A DNA stretch of 64,000 nt, from assembly GCA_002286855.1 (NCBI GenBank), contig NRSV01000045.1, positions 62,001 to 126,000 of the forward strand, read 5' to 3'. The DNA is from Bipolaris cookei. Lineage: Eukaryota > Ascomycota > Dothideomycetes > Pleosporales > Pleosporaceae. The notes under the pieces are model-generated. The model saw only the letters and a program-made list of their open reading frames with translations. It did not search any database and was not told where the DNA came from. Position numbers and translations under genes: made by a program. This document shows positions 33,943 to 46,135 of the stretch, piece after piece (positions within the stretch are counted from its first letter, which is position 1; every line of letters begins with the position of its first letter).

Positions 33943-35245
33943 AGACGGTGGTGCAGAAGTCTAGGAGGGAAGCGGCGTGGAAGGTAGAAAGGACCCGGAG
34001 GGAGGTGCAAGTGACGATGTTGACAGCAGGCGTTGCCAGCCTGTACGCCCAGGGAATGAGGCGAGGCTGCTAGGAGACGACGGGGGTTTGGCGGTGGGCG
34101 CTCGTTACTATGGAGCACTCGTGACTACCAGCAAAGCGCCATGGGCGAGCAGGAGCAGAAGACGTGGTGGGTGTGGGGACACACGGGTCCGAGACGGCGA
34201 GGGGCGGTGCTTTGGATGCGCGTTGCAAGCAATTTCCCTGCAGGGCCGGCCGTTGAGTGGTGACGACGGACTAAAGTGAAGGGGATAAGGAAAAAATAGT
34301 GTACAATGATGGTGGAGAGGGCAAAGGAGAAGGGTAGCGATTGAAGGCTCGACGTCGCGTGCTCAGCGTTCCAGCAGCTGCAAACAAGAAGTGCGTGAGC
34401 AAGTCGCGACGGGATGAGGGAGCCCCGTCAGGAGGAGAGAGGACTTGAGAGTTTGAGAGCGCCGTCGAGCGCCGTCGAGCGCTCAGAGCCGGGGAGCAGG
34501 GCGATTCGTGCTTGGCAGAAGACTGCTCGGGCCTCGACTAATCTGCGGCCCTGGCTCCAAAAGTGGCTTTGGGGCCGTCATAGGAGCTGCTGCTCCTAGG
34601 AGCCGACAGCATGGCTGTGTTGACTATTGATTGAGTCGCGAAGAAGCAAATCCGTACCCTCACTCCCTTGTGCGCGCCCCCTTCTGGCGCCCCCCTGTGG
34701 CCATCTCCCTTGTCGCGGCACATCACCAACACCACCACCAACAGCATCGTGTAACAAGACCCGGTCGCCGGGCAAACTCACGGCGCAGCAGCATGAACGG
34801 TCTGGTTATTATTGCACGTGTTGTGCACGCCAACTGCCCAATGCACAACTGCCAGACAAGCTTCCGTCTCCCTGCGCCTTTCCCGTTCCTGGCAAGATGG
34901 CCTGCGGCAACGGCCCAGGGTTCCGCGTTGTGACCAGTGGGCCCCATCTACTTAGAGTTAAACAAGTCGTAGTGCTTAGGCAGCAGAGCAGATGCTGGCA
35001 CACGACTGCAAAGTATGTGAGAATGTATAGTGAGTATATCGACATACGCATAAACAAACTGCTATGCACCAAGGAACATTCCTTCGGAAGGATGCATGGC
35101 CAGCCCATGGGACGACCCACGACCCGCGCCCAACGGCCGGGTCGACGGTGGGTTCAAGTAGACAAGATGATCACCATCAAAATCGTCTTCGATGCTCAGT
35201 CTGGAACTCCAAAGCCTCCAAGCTATGAACCGGACGTGGTCATCA
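33943..35245. other. Intergenic region upstream of the TeaR-like gene
   Basis: A 1.3 kb GC-rich stretch containing the TeaR-like promoter and the 3' UTR of the ferric-reductase-like gene. A short direct repeat of GAGCGCCGTC units lies near 34456-34485. Frames at 34627-35379 (+) have no recognised domain. Confidence 0.5.
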
Positions 35246-37227
35246 CTACCAGCCAAACGTTTCATCGTACCAAAACACATCGTGGCCCTTCTTCATCCAT
35301 ACCTCGACACTGCTCCTTAGATCGTCCGTCATCCGCTTTGGACCACAGCAAATCACAGCACTCCTCACCCCCTTGCTGAAGACCTCGTCTACAATTCCCC
35401 TGAGATCGGGCCTCCCACTCTTGATCGCCATGCCCTTGGGTGGCTTTTCCATCTGCTCCTCCATGCTCAACAGCTGCTCATTCTCCTGCATTTCGATCGC
35501 CTCTCCATCTTCTTCATCGGAATCAACGACGAATGCACCAGACGCATTCGCATTGACTTGCAGATTTGGCCCCGACGGCCGTGTCACATAAACCTCCACG
35601 TTGCTCGGTCCGTGCAGCAGCCCATTTCCGTTCGCTTGCACCCCTGCACCACCATCATCATCGTTATTGTCATCTTCCATCTGCTTATTGTCAGATTGCG
35701 AGTTTGCAGGGAATGCCCATTGTGTCTCGACAAGCTTCTGCACTGCCCATATGAATCGGATCTGCGTGCTTGTAGGCCTGACGCTGTGAAGCTCACGAAT
35801 GCTTCGATAGATGGGCATAACAAAAGTTGCTCCAACGCCACCAGCTACCAAAAGCACTTTGTCGTAATCTGACAGGTCTGGCAGCCGGGTCGATCCGCCA
35901 TATGGCCCCTCAAGAGTCAGTGGCAATATTGGAATGTCGCCGCCTGCTGTAGGCAGCATGGGTACGCTGCTGCCTCCCTGTGCCAGAGATCGCGCAAGCT
36001 CCGCAAGGTACTTTGTGTTCCCGTTAAGCGTTCTCGCAACCAGTAGCAATTCCTTGTCTTTGGACGGGAGAGATGCAATCGTGAATGGGTTTGTCTTGTT
36101 AATAGCGAGCATTTGATCGTACCATTTGGGAGTCTTGCCTTGATTCCCGGGTTTGCTGAGGTACACATGCTGTCCAGGTTTCCAGGTTAGAGCTTTGCTG
36201 TCCGATGGCAGTGGAATGCGAACTTGAACCAGATTGGTACCGGGGAGAAGCTTGATGGTGCCTTGATACGTCTTGAGACGCAAAGCGCGGAAGATGAGAT
36301 GTAGAGCCTCTACCGCAATAATCTCATACACGTAGACGCGGAGGTGCGATACGTGAAGGAATAGCGGCACAATAATCAAGTTTGCAATGGCAATATGTGA
36401 AATGTAAAAGACGCGGTAGTTTCTCCTCCGCACGAACCCAAGCGCAGTGGTGCTGATGATGGAAAAAAGGATGATACTGGTGAGGCCCCAGATCACGTCC
36501 CAGTCCTTGATTCGCTTTGCAATGAAGCCGGACAAAACGAAGAAGTTGAGGTAGAATGCTGTGTGCAACAGGAACAGAAGGAATACGATGCGCCCTAGAA
36601 TTTGGTGGAAATTCTTGATCTGCTCATGTGAGAGTCGCGTCAGAAACTGCACCGGGCTGTATGGTGCTCGCATGGCCAGCAGATAGTGAATTGGTAGTTG
36701 TGATGCGCCAATTTGCCCGAACCGCTTCGTCAGATGAAGATAATCTACCCATAATTAATAAACCCGAAAAATGAAGCTCGAAAAAAATCAAACATACCTT
36801 TACCAGTGTGTGCAACGCAGAGGTACAGCAGCCATGTTGTCCACACAGCCGCACCGATCCACTCTCCTCTTGTTCCCCAGGCCCAACCCCTAATGGTATC
36901 TTTTCGCATCCACCATATGATCCTGTTGCACCCGCCATACACTCGTCTCAACCAGCCCAACCTATCGTTTGTGCTTTTTGCAAAGGAAGGAGATTTTGGC
37001 TGATCATACTTCAAGCCACTTTTGACCACCCATGAAATGGCAAAGCTCAGCTGGAATAGCGCAAAAATGACCAGCACCGACCACTGGGCAACAAATCCAT
37101 ACCAGTCCAGATACTCGCGGCGTTGGTGCTTCTGCTTGTCGTCTAGAGATTCAAAGTAGTACCCAAAAGCCCAGTAACGATCCGTCTTCACCTCGTGGTG
37201 ACCTTCGTGGCGGCGGAGGAGATCCAT
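35246..37227 (-). CDS. Ferric reductase-like transmembrane protein (FRE/NOX superfamily)
   Basis: Exons 37227-36798 and 36744-35246 (53 bp intron) give 642 residues. The enzyme type transfers electrons from NADPH through FAD and two haems across a membrane, usually to ferric chelates. A transmembrane segment lies at about residues 50-70, then several more. Haem-ligand histidines are suggested in NFHQILGRIVFLLFLLHT and in FYISHIAIANLIIVPLFLHV. A FAD-binding domain (LTWKPGQHVYLS, NPFTIAS) and an NAD-binding domain (LLVAGGVGATFVMPIYRSI and a C-terminal CCGPKRMTDDL) follow, ending FWYDETFGW. A disordered acidic insert (about residues 500-565) interrupts the NAD domain. The start MDLLRRHEGHHEVKTDRYW is chosen because it looks family-like. 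An in-frame ATG at 37308 would add 27 residues. No obvious GATA-type iron-regulator sites were checked exhaustively. Confidence 0.88.
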
Positions 37228-37831
37228 ACTAGTTTTGTCAAAGCATGAGGTGTAAGCTTTATAGAAGAACTTCCCGTGACGGCGGAAACCTCGGCTAGAC
37301 AACAACAACTAGTACTCGGGCGGTGAGGTTGCTAGCAGAAAGTCGGATCCAAACAATCAACTTGGAGAGCTGCTTCTGATTATATATACTCTGGCTGTTG
37401 TGTACGTGTCACGATCACGGCCACAGGTCGGAGTTGGTGATAGCCAAACTTTCCCACTTGGACGCATTTGCTGACTGACGGGCGCTAAAAAATGCAATAA
37501 GCCAATGGGAAATGTGCTCAATTGGGACAATGCAGGCCCCCCTTCTTCAAGTCTACCAAGTTCTGCCCTTTATTTTCGAACTTTTGTGAAACTCAGTTTC
37601 GGGGTTTTTGTATGGTTGCGCGCGAAGTTTGAGCTTGAATAAAGAGGCGTATATTCAAGCGTCGATAGGCTTGGCTCTATTTGCTACACAGGCGGTTAGG
37701 CCACCCCACTAAACACGGTCATGCATGGCCAAGCGGCGTGTGTGGCGCCCATGTGTACCACAGGTGGTGCAAGCTGTCTTCCCAAACTGGTCATTATTGG
37801 TAACGAATTGCAATATACTTACATGTGCACT
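37228..37831. promoter_or_regulatory. Divergent promoter, ferric reductase-like (-) / nucleoside hydrolase (+)
   Basis: A 604 bp head-to-head region. It contains a GGCCACCCCACTAAAC stretch at about 37700 that closely matches the terminal repeat of the pogo-like element at 13862. This may be a transposon footprint or chance. No other element was identified. Confidence 0.5.
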
Positions 37832-39280
37832 ATGTCTGCTACTGCTTCCAAGACCCCGATTTGGCTCGACTGCGTGTGTACCTGCTTTTGTCTTCTTCGC
37901 ATCCCATGAGTACTGACCCTCGCACCGTAAGGATACCGGCCATGATGTGAGTGTGTGATAGCTGCATCGCCACCCGCTTGTTACTCATCGCTATGCCTCA
38001 GGATGCATACGCACTTCTTCTTTGTGCTCACGACCCTCAAGTCGAGCTGCTTGGTGTAAGCACAGTTCATGGCAATGCTGCGTTAGACCAGACGACCTAC
38101 AACACCAGAGCGATACTCGAAGCTGTCGGTAGGCGCGATGTTAAAGTCTACTCGGGCGCGGCGAAACCGATTGCCCGCGATGCTGTACACGCAGCCGACA
38201 TCCATGGTACCTACACGACTCAAAGCCTAGTGAACACGCACTGATATTTGCAGGCGAGTCCGGGTTAGATGGAGTCACGTTGCTCCCAGTGCCAGTTGAG
38301 CCAGCAGCCACCGATGTTGACCATCTCGAGGCCGCATACCGGGCGCTCATTGCTACGCCTCCGGACACCGCCTGGCTAGTTTCCACAGGTACTTTGACCA
38401 ACATTGGCTTGTTGTTCCAGAAATACCCTGATCTGGCAGATCATATCAAGGGCCTCAGCATCATGGGAGGAGCCGTCGGCGGAGGCTTTACAGATGCGCC
38501 AATGGGTAAAGTAGAAGGCGAAGGAGAGAGGTTTGGCAACTGGACACCCTACGCCGAGTTCAACGTAAACCTACCTTTCCTGACCCTATTCCTCTCAAAC
38601 CACAAGCTAACACATTACAGATCTATGTAACCACTCACCTCCCACACTTACCACACCTAACACTAACACACCCACAGTGCGACCCCGAAGCCTCCCACTT
38701 CATCTTCTCCGACCCAGTCCTCCGCCCCAAAACAACCCTCATCCCCCTCGACCTCACTCACCAAGTCCTCGGCACCCGCAAAATCCGGCAAACCCTCCTC
38801 TACGGCTCTGGAATCTGGGATTCGTCAATCCCTCAAAAAGACAGCCTCACGCCAACACCCTTACGCGCCCTCTTCACCCAAATAATGTCCTTCTTCGCAT
38901 CCACCTACGCCGAAGTCTTCTCCATAACCCAAGGCCCACCTTTACACGATCCTCTCGCCGTCTCTGCAGCGTACAACCCGCATATCTTCGACGATCGAAA
39001 CGGCGAGCGCTTCCACGTCGACATCATTACAGAGGGCATTCACTCGCAAGACAAATCGCTAGTTGGTGAGCTCGGCAGAACAAAAGTGACTAAGCTTCCC
39101 CCCGGGCAGCCTGGTTGCAGGATCCCGCGGGCAGTTGACCTGGATGCATTTTGGGGGAGCACCGAGAGTGCTCTCAAGCGTGCTGATGCTGTTAGTGCCT
39201 TGCCTAGTGTCTCGGCTGAAGAGTTGGATCGTGCGGGCGTTTTTGAGGGTGTGGGGAAGCCTGGTGATGGTTTAGACTAA
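37832..39280 (+). CDS. Inosine/uridine-preferring nucleoside hydrolase with two microexons
   Basis: Six exons: 37832-37873, 37932-37946 (15 nt), 38002-38206, 38254-38564, 38621-38626 (6 nt) and 38678-39280. Introns are 47-58 bp and phases all agree, giving 393 residues. The enzyme cleaves the N-glycosidic bond of ribonucleosides in purine/pyrimidine salvage. Splicing assembles PIWLDCDTGHDDAYALLL, the calcium-binding DxDxGxDD signature, whose DTGHD comes entirely from the 15 nt exon. LLGVSTVHGNAALDQTTYNT, VSTGTLTNIGLLFQKYP and LSIMGGAVGGGFTD follow. The 6 nt exon adds IY to give AEFNIYCDPEAS, and TTLIPLDLTHQVLGT completes the family pattern. Without the microexons both active-site motifs are broken, which strongly supports them. 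The C-terminal tail of about 60 residues is less conserved. Confidence 0.92.
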
Positions 39281-42200
39281 GATAGCCAAACCGAGTGGGA
39301 TTTTATTTACATTGGAGATTTCCCAAAGAGGCAGAGGCGGAGGCGGAGGGGAGAAGGGGGGAGGGGCAGCATTGTTAGCGAACAGATAAGATTGTGGTGA
39401 AGAAGGCTAAGTATATCGGTTCCAGACTCTTTTTGCCTCTTGTTATTCCTTCTGGGGCATGGATAGTTGGTCTTGGGTTGGTTAATTTCTAGCCTAACTG
39501 GTAATAAGCGTATACATGTGCGTGTATATGTGCGTGTGTGGATTTTCTCTCTCTTCCATCTTTTACATCGTCGATGTAAAGTAATCTTTGTGAGACGATA
39601 TAAGATCTACTTACTCGCTACCATCAGAGTATTTTCAGGCCCTCGGAAGGAACCTTTTTTTGCTTTTTGGAAGGGTTGGCATGGTTCTTGGTAAGTTTTT
39701 TACTGTGTCCACGTGTGTACGTATGTACTGGGACTGGAGGAAGACTAGGAAGACTGGGAAGACTGGGCCATGGGGTGGGTGTGTTATTTTCTAACGAGGA
39801 CTGGCTCATTGCAATCAAACTGGGGTGTTTCAGAAGAAGTCTCCTCGTGTTTTACCTAAGATAGACCCGCGAGCACTGCAGGTGCCAGATATTGTGATGC
39901 GCAGAATGTTCACTGGATTTACCACACACTGTATGCCTGGCTATCCCCCCTTCACCCCCCAATTAATCTATTGGCGATATGCCAAGCTACGCGTATGTTG
40001 CAGCAATATTAGTGTAACCCGTTTCATATCGCGGAAGCAGGGTGGTCTACAACATACTGCCTCTAAAAATACAGTGTGCTCTGTCGCCCTTAATAAAGCG
40101 GCCACAAAAGGCATGTTACGTATCTTATTCCCTTAATGGCTCGGTAATATTACCTCTTTGCTTGTGTGATAAGCCAGGAGAGGGCTAGGGGCATTACAGC
40201 CATATGGGATCTTCCTCTGAATCGAGATCTAAGAGTATCCAAGTCGACTTGGCCGTGTGAGCACTAAGTTTCAATGAGGGATACCTGTATGTATTGTACC
40301 GTCACGGTAGGTTACTGGACAAAGATGACATCAAAATCAAAGTGTGTCCGAAAAAAGAACGCGGAATAGGCGTTTAGGTAATACCGATTTGGCTCAACAT
40401 CCGTGACCTAAACTTTGGGTCCCGCAACTGTTCCCTCCACAAGCGTATGTATGTAAGTATGCAATAGGGGTCCGTTTTTTGGGGTAATAATGTGCGTGCA
40501 GCTAAGTTGTGCGCAGCTTGGCAAAGTGAGTGCACCCGCGTGTCCCGCCCGCTCTTGGTTCCCAAGAGATTCCGCAGCGAGGTCCAAGACATGCGACAGA
40601 CGTCAACAGACCTATGCGCGTCCATGGCGCTCGTCATTGTGCCGTGGTACGCGTTGCCGTAGGCACGTGGCGGTGCGGTTTGGCATACGAAAGTGGCAGA
40701 TTTCCTCAACAAGATATGTCATCCACTCGGTCTAGCGGCATTTCGTCTGGCAGCTCCAGGAGGCGAGCATGGCGAGAGCGCATATGTGGCTGAGAATTGG
40801 ATCTGGCGGCCCATGTGTGTGCTGCCAAGACGTGGCGTATGCAACGGACGTGGAGAGCTTTAGGCCGAATTGAAAGAGTGCGACGTATATCTGCTCCAAG
40901 TGCCCACTATACAGTGCAGAATGGGCGGTATGTCAGATGGAGGCAACAGTCTGGCTGAGAGAGTCAGTAAATGATGTCGCGGCGATACCCTGAGACGGGG
41001 CTAGCAAACGCTGGTCCAAGCTGGCACAGCCATAATGCCAATACCCTCAAAATCTCTGGGCGCTCTTGGCTGGAACAATTGCCAAGTGGGCAGCGGAATC
41101 CCGCTCGCATATTAGCAATATCGACTCATCGACCAACTGATAATCAATGTTTGCCTCTCCATACTTGTTGGTTGGCAGATGGATGAATGTAATGCAGGGA
41201 ACATTTTGCCCAATCAAGGAGAGTGGTGCACGATTGCGGCTGTTCAAGTCGAAAGGCGCCGAACGACGTCAGCCGACCTAGAAGAGGCAGCTTGAGTTTG
41301 GTGTGAAAATGGGGGTTGGAGACATGGAGACGAAGAGCTAGGTTTGCGTGAACCGGATCCAGGTCCGAAAGTAATTGCTAGTGAGCCATGGCTGACAAGG
41401 CGACTGGGACGGTGGTTGTGGCGACGGCGTGGTTTCGAAGCGTCAGAGTTACGTGTGACACAATGCTGGGATGTGGGTGGAGAGGGCAAAGGGCTACAGA
41501 GGGCTACATGTGCGCACGAAGGCAGGCAGGCAGGCAGGTAAGCGTGGCAGCTGGAGCAAGTCAGATCCCTGGGGGGCTGCTTTGGCTGCTTTGGCTGCTG
41601 CCAGTCCTGTTTTGTCGACGAGGATGGCGGGGCATGGTGGCTGGCCGGCAGAGAAGGAGTCGCCACTGCATGCACGCGGCCTCTGCCGATGATGGGTCAG
41701 ACAGAGGGCGTGGCCGGACAAGAATTTCCGCTATGCCCCAAGAACTCCGCCTGAGCTGGGCAGGCAGCAGCGATGGGCCTCGTAGCACGTCGCAACAGCA
41801 AGAAAACGAGCAGCGTATGAAAAGGCAGGCGAGCGTATTTTGCAGCGGCCGAGGCAGCGGCCAAGGCAGCAGGTAAAGGCGAGCGGCTACGGGAAAACTG
41901 CCTATCGGGGGCAGCGATGGTGAAAGCGAAAGCGCGCAACCCCCCCTTCCCCCAGCGGGAGGGCCGGCTGCTGGGAAGGGAATAAGGGCATGGTGGGCTG
42001 GGTGTGTCGGCGTAGCTGTCCATGGCCAGTCCCAGCCTGCGCCGATTCGTCGCTGAGGGGTTTTTGGGATGCGTCCGATGCGACCGGCTTATTAGGCCAA
42101 GGTCCAAGCGCGCACTAGCGCGGCAGTCTAAAACTTGGCCCCAAGAAAATTGGCAGGAGCAGGGCGTGACCAGCTCCGCTCCGAGCACTGCCCAGTCCCC

Positions 42201-42475
42201 TACATCAGACGCTCAGCGCCCCCTCCCCCCGCGAAATCCATCTTGCTTGTCTCGGCGCTCTTCTCTCTCTTCTTATTCCTTGCCTCCAAGGACGCGCCTT
42301 TGCCCCCCGCAATTTGGTTCAATCCAGTCTTGTCCCGTCCCGTCCAGTCGACTGCACGTCTTGCCTATCTAGACGCTTTGTGGTCTGATTCTCTTTCTTC
42401 TCCCCTCTTCTTCTTCTTCTTCTTCTCTGCACTCCCAAGCACTCTGCTCCACAACACCACGACTCCCTGCCAAGA
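39281..42475. promoter_or_regulatory. Long intergenic region with the PacC promoter
   Basis: A 3.2 kb region between the nucleoside hydrolase stop and the PacC start. The proximal 600 bp contain three exact PacC consensus sites: GCCAAG at 41860-41865 and 42096-42101, and CTTGGC (reverse orientation) at 42134-42139. The last 100 bp before the ATG are C/T-rich with a TTC tract (about 42409-42426). Distal sequence has short GGCA repeats (about 41519-41538) and AGACTGGGA-like units (about 39743-39766). Overlapping frames at 41244-42480 are not credible genes. Confidence 0.6.
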
Positions 42476-44457
42476 ATGAGCGACGTACAGAACGCCGTAC
42501 CAGCGGCGGCCACCACACCGCAGCAGCAGCCTCAGGGTACCCCCATCCAGCAAAATGCCCCAACGCCCGCCTCAGTTGCTGGCGCTGGCTCCGGCGACCA
42601 GCTAGTCTGCCAGTGGCAGAACTGCGGTGACCGCCTGCCATCCGCCGAGCAGCTCTATGTACGTAATGCTCGTCTTCTGCTAAACCTACCCTCCAGCGCG
42701 CCCTGAACTGCACGCCCAATCCTTTGGAGCGCCTGCAACATCATCCTCTCATAGTGTGCTGACCATCTGCCAGGACCACGTTTGTGAGCGTCACGTTGGC
42801 CGCAAGAGCACCAACAACCTCAACTTGACGTGCCAGTGGGGCAATTGCCGCACAACAACCGTCAAGCGTGACCACATTACCTCTCACATCCGTGTTCACG
42901 TGCCCCTGAAGCCACACAAGTGCGACTTTTGCGGCAAGGCCTTCAAACGCCCCCAGGATCTCAAGAAGCACGTCAAGACTCACGCCGACGACTCTGTCTT
43001 GCTCCGCTCACCAGAGCCAAACCGAGGCGGCGCCCATGGCGCTCAAGGCTACCCTGGCCAGAACGGTAAACGTAAGTCCTCCTCATCTGACTTGTCCCAA
43101 AACACATCTTCTTGGACTTGTCTTCCCTCCATCCCCTTTCAATATCTAACAGACGGCTACAGTGGTCGCTGACTTGCAGGCGCTTGCCGCTACAGCGAGT
43201 GGATATCAATACCCCGATGGTGCACTTGGACCCAATGGAGGCTACGGCCAACAACATCCTGGTGGTGCTCCAGCTGGTTTCTATGGGGGCCCACCCCAGA
43301 ACTCTGCCTATGGACCAGTTTACTATGCAGTGAATCAATCTCAGCAGCTCAACAACGACTACGAGATCAGGAAGCGTGCTGCTTATGATGCTCTCAACGA
43401 GTTCTTTGGAGATGCCAAGCGTCGTGCAATCGACCCTACGACCTACTACGATGTTGGTCAGCGACTCATGGGCCTGCAGGGTGTTCAGCTCCCAGTTCTC
43501 GGCGGCGGCGGTTACCAGGGCGGCATGAGTGAGTACGGCCATGGAGGCACCATGGTTGCTCAGGGACAGCACCCACCCATGCACCACCCCTACTCTCTGC
43601 CACTACCTAACCTCAGGACCAAGAGCGATCTTCTGAACATTGATCAGTTCCTTGAGCAGTTGCAGAGCACCGTCTATGAGAATCCCAACCACGCTGCCGC
43701 AGCTGGTGTTGCTCACCCTGGCCACTACATCCACACTGGTGCTGGTTACCGCTCCAGCAACTCACCACCTGGCCTCTCTTCTAGCCACTCGCAATCCTCC
43801 CACACCACTGCTATTGGATCTACTAGCGTCGAGACTCCAGCCTTGACCCCCGCGTCCAGCGTTCTATCCTACGGCTCTCAGCACTCGCCTGGCGCCTCGC
43901 ACTCGAGCGGAGCTTCTCCCACATCAAGGAACTCGATCGGCAGCATGTACCCCACTCTTCCATCTGTCAGTGCCATGTCGGACATGTCCGCTGCAGCTCC
44001 GTCATCGGGACTTGCCCCAGCTTTCGACACCGACAACCGTCGACGATTCTCTGGCAATCTTCTGCAGAAGGCTGCCCCTGATCGATCCGAGAGCAACTCT
44101 ATGGATACTTCAAGCGACGCCAGTTCTCCTAAGGATCGTCACGATTCTGAGCACGATAGCCTTCACCACAACGTTAACCAGCTGGCTCTCCACTCTCCCA
44201 AGGTTGACCCTGCTCTTCGCTCGCCAAGCGTGTCTTCGTCGACTACTGAGCAGGGCGACTCATCTCAACAATCCTGGGTTGAGAACATCCGTGTAATTGA
44301 GAGACTTCGCGCTTACCTTAAGGAAAGGCTGGAGGCGCATGACTTCTCCGACGACGAGGAGGAAGATATCAAGCATGATGAGGAGCGCCGCATGAGCGAT
44401 GATGATGCTCACAACCTTTACCCAGTCTTGCGCGCTGTGCAAGAAGGACGGGAATAG
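42476..44457 (+). CDS. pacC: pH-response transcription factor PacC/Rim101
   Basis: Exons 42476-42658, 42774-43071 and 43163-44457 (introns 115 and 91 bp) give 591 residues. Three C2H2 zinc fingers lie at about residues 45-150: CQWQNCGDRLPSAEQLY continuing into DHVCERHVG, then CQWGNCRTTTVKRDHITSHI, then CDFCGKAFKRPQDLKKHVKT. Fingers 2 and 3 bind GCCARG. The middle is Gly/Gln/Tyr-rich. RKRAAYDALNEFFGDAKRR matches the conserved post-finger helix and probable nuclear localisation region. Near the C-terminus, SWVENIRVIERLRAYLKERL matches the signalling protease box cleaved by PalB. It is flanked by MYPTLPS and LYPVLRA, which fit the YPXL/I motifs bound by PalA. The activated truncated form would induce alkaline genes. 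Short introns flank the fingers as in other ascomycetes. Confidence 0.97.
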
Positions 44458-45113
44458 GTCTGACGTAGCTCAGAAAGGTTCATGATGCTTCGCGGAGTTT
44501 GGGCTGGGAGATTGGCGTCAAGGCGTTCGTGAGGAACCACTATCGGTGGAGGAATAGGCTCAGGGTATTTTGTTAACACAGCCATGTCTTGCTTCTGTTC
44601 TTTGTATGGTCACTACTAGGGAAAATGCCTCTTACGACCGATTTGTTGAGTCATACATTAGTTAGTTATGGTGGGCGAATTTCATGTTTCAATCTGTTAA
44701 CATTTGCTGAATAAGTCTACAACGTTGCTTGGTAGTTGATGCTTGCCAATCTCTGCGCTATGCTGTGTACCTGCTTGGTATGCTTCTTTATCGTTCGCCA
44801 AGCCCACGGTCCATGTGCATGTGTAATCGGCCTTAATCCCCCACACTGATACCCAATACCAACCGTCATCTTTCCCCACGTTCCTATCTGTCCAGAACGC
44901 CGGGTGCTTATAATTATAGTTTTACGCGACCCACTCGGAGCCGCGTGCCATGCATTGCGGTATGTGAGCTTTCGTCTCTTTGCTTTCTTACCCGTTAATT
45001 AGCCATCACACGTGCATCAAGGCAACCTATTCACACACGCCTGCATCCTCCAGTCAGAGAGACAAACCGTCTTTGTTTGCAACAAAAAAATCAGTCTCAT
45101 ACATCAAGACATC
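44458..45113. other. Intergenic region between pacC and the DUF3602 gene
   Basis: A 656 bp stretch holding the pacC 3' UTR and the promoter of the next plus-strand gene. No additional gene or repeat was recognised. Confidence 0.5.
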
Positions 45114-45677
45114 ATGGCTTACGGGCGAGGAGGTGCGGGTAATTATTATGCAGCCAAGGAAGAAAGCAAGAAGGCTGCCGAGGTGGGTGCCTGCACAAGC
45201 TCTGCAATCTAGGCATTATGTCCGAGTTGACAATATATCCAGGACATTGAGGCAAACCACTCTGGTTCGTCCGTCGCACCAGCTTCTCGCTCTCCAGTCA
45301 CAGCACAGCCTTCTAATGCATCACAAAGTTATGCACACATGGGCCGGGGCGGTGCGGGCAACTGGTATCAGCCTACTGAATTGCAGAAAGACGGCACCTT
45401 CACCCAGCCTGGCGATTCTACTGCTATACCTACATCTCCTACCCCGCAGGTTAGCACGCCATGGCATCCCGAAGGCCAGGAGCTGCCTATTGCGAGGAGC
45501 GGAAGAGGTGGAGCAGGCAATTTTGTGTGGAAGAGCGAAGAAGAGGGGGAGAAAGAAAGAGAGGCCGAAGACGCGACCAAGGAGGGATTGCGTGAGCAGG
45601 CAGAAAGGAGGGTTGAAGCAGAACTGGCTAAGCCACCTGGCGCACTGCTTGGGAAGAAGACAGAGAAGGGCTGGTAA
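45114..45677 (+). CDS. DUF3602 protein with three GRGGAGN repeats
   Basis: Exons 45114-45182 and 45243-45677 (60 bp intron, GTGGGT to ATCCAG) give 167 residues. The protein is small, soluble and mostly disordered. It has three copies of a glycine motif: GRGGAGNYY at the N-terminus, MGRGGAGNWYQP in the middle and SGRGGAGNFVWKSE later. The spacing is Ser/Thr/Pro-rich. A charged helical C-terminus (EEEGEKEREAEDATKEGL) follows, ending KKTEKGW. This is the arrangement of the fungal DUF3602 family, which has no established function. GRGGAGN motifs followed by an aromatic residue could bind nucleic acid or act as short linear motifs, but this is inference only. No signal peptide or membrane segment is visible. 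Confidence 0.85.
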
Positions 45678-46135
45678 TGGGTCCAGACACGATGACTTGA
45701 AGCAGAGCGTATCGTGTAGTAAGACAGCATCTACACGAATAGCTTATCCAGATCTCCTTCAATAAGAAAGCACTCAACTCTAAGACGCTCTTGGCGATTG
45801 ATTCCAACGATGATGGCTGTTCGCGTCCGACGTCTGAAGCTGCAAACAACAACCTGTGAATAAAAGCCATCACATCCGAAATTTGCCCCACAAAGTACTC
45901 ATGTTTCTCTCCCTCACATCTCGAAAACGACTAAACTGGACCAAGAAATCTTCATCATGACGTCGTGTCCTATTATGGAAAAAACACGGTCCGTGCACTT
46001 TGTTTATCGACGCCCTAGCCGATTTACTCCCACATCCCGTATCCCGTCTCTCCCCACCCACAGACCATCTTCGTTCTCCACCCTCAACTCCCTTGTTCAT
46101 TCAAGCTTCGCAATTGTTTGAACACTCGGCGCAAA
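45678..46135. other. Intergenic region, 458 bp
   Basis: This separates two plus-strand genes and should hold the DUF3602 3' UTR and the promoter of the KEN-box protein. No element was recognised. Confidence 0.5.

Noticed and set aside
41244..42480. Overlapping frames upstream of pacC
   Set aside because: They lie in the GC-rich promoter with GGCA repeats and show no domains or plausible splicing.
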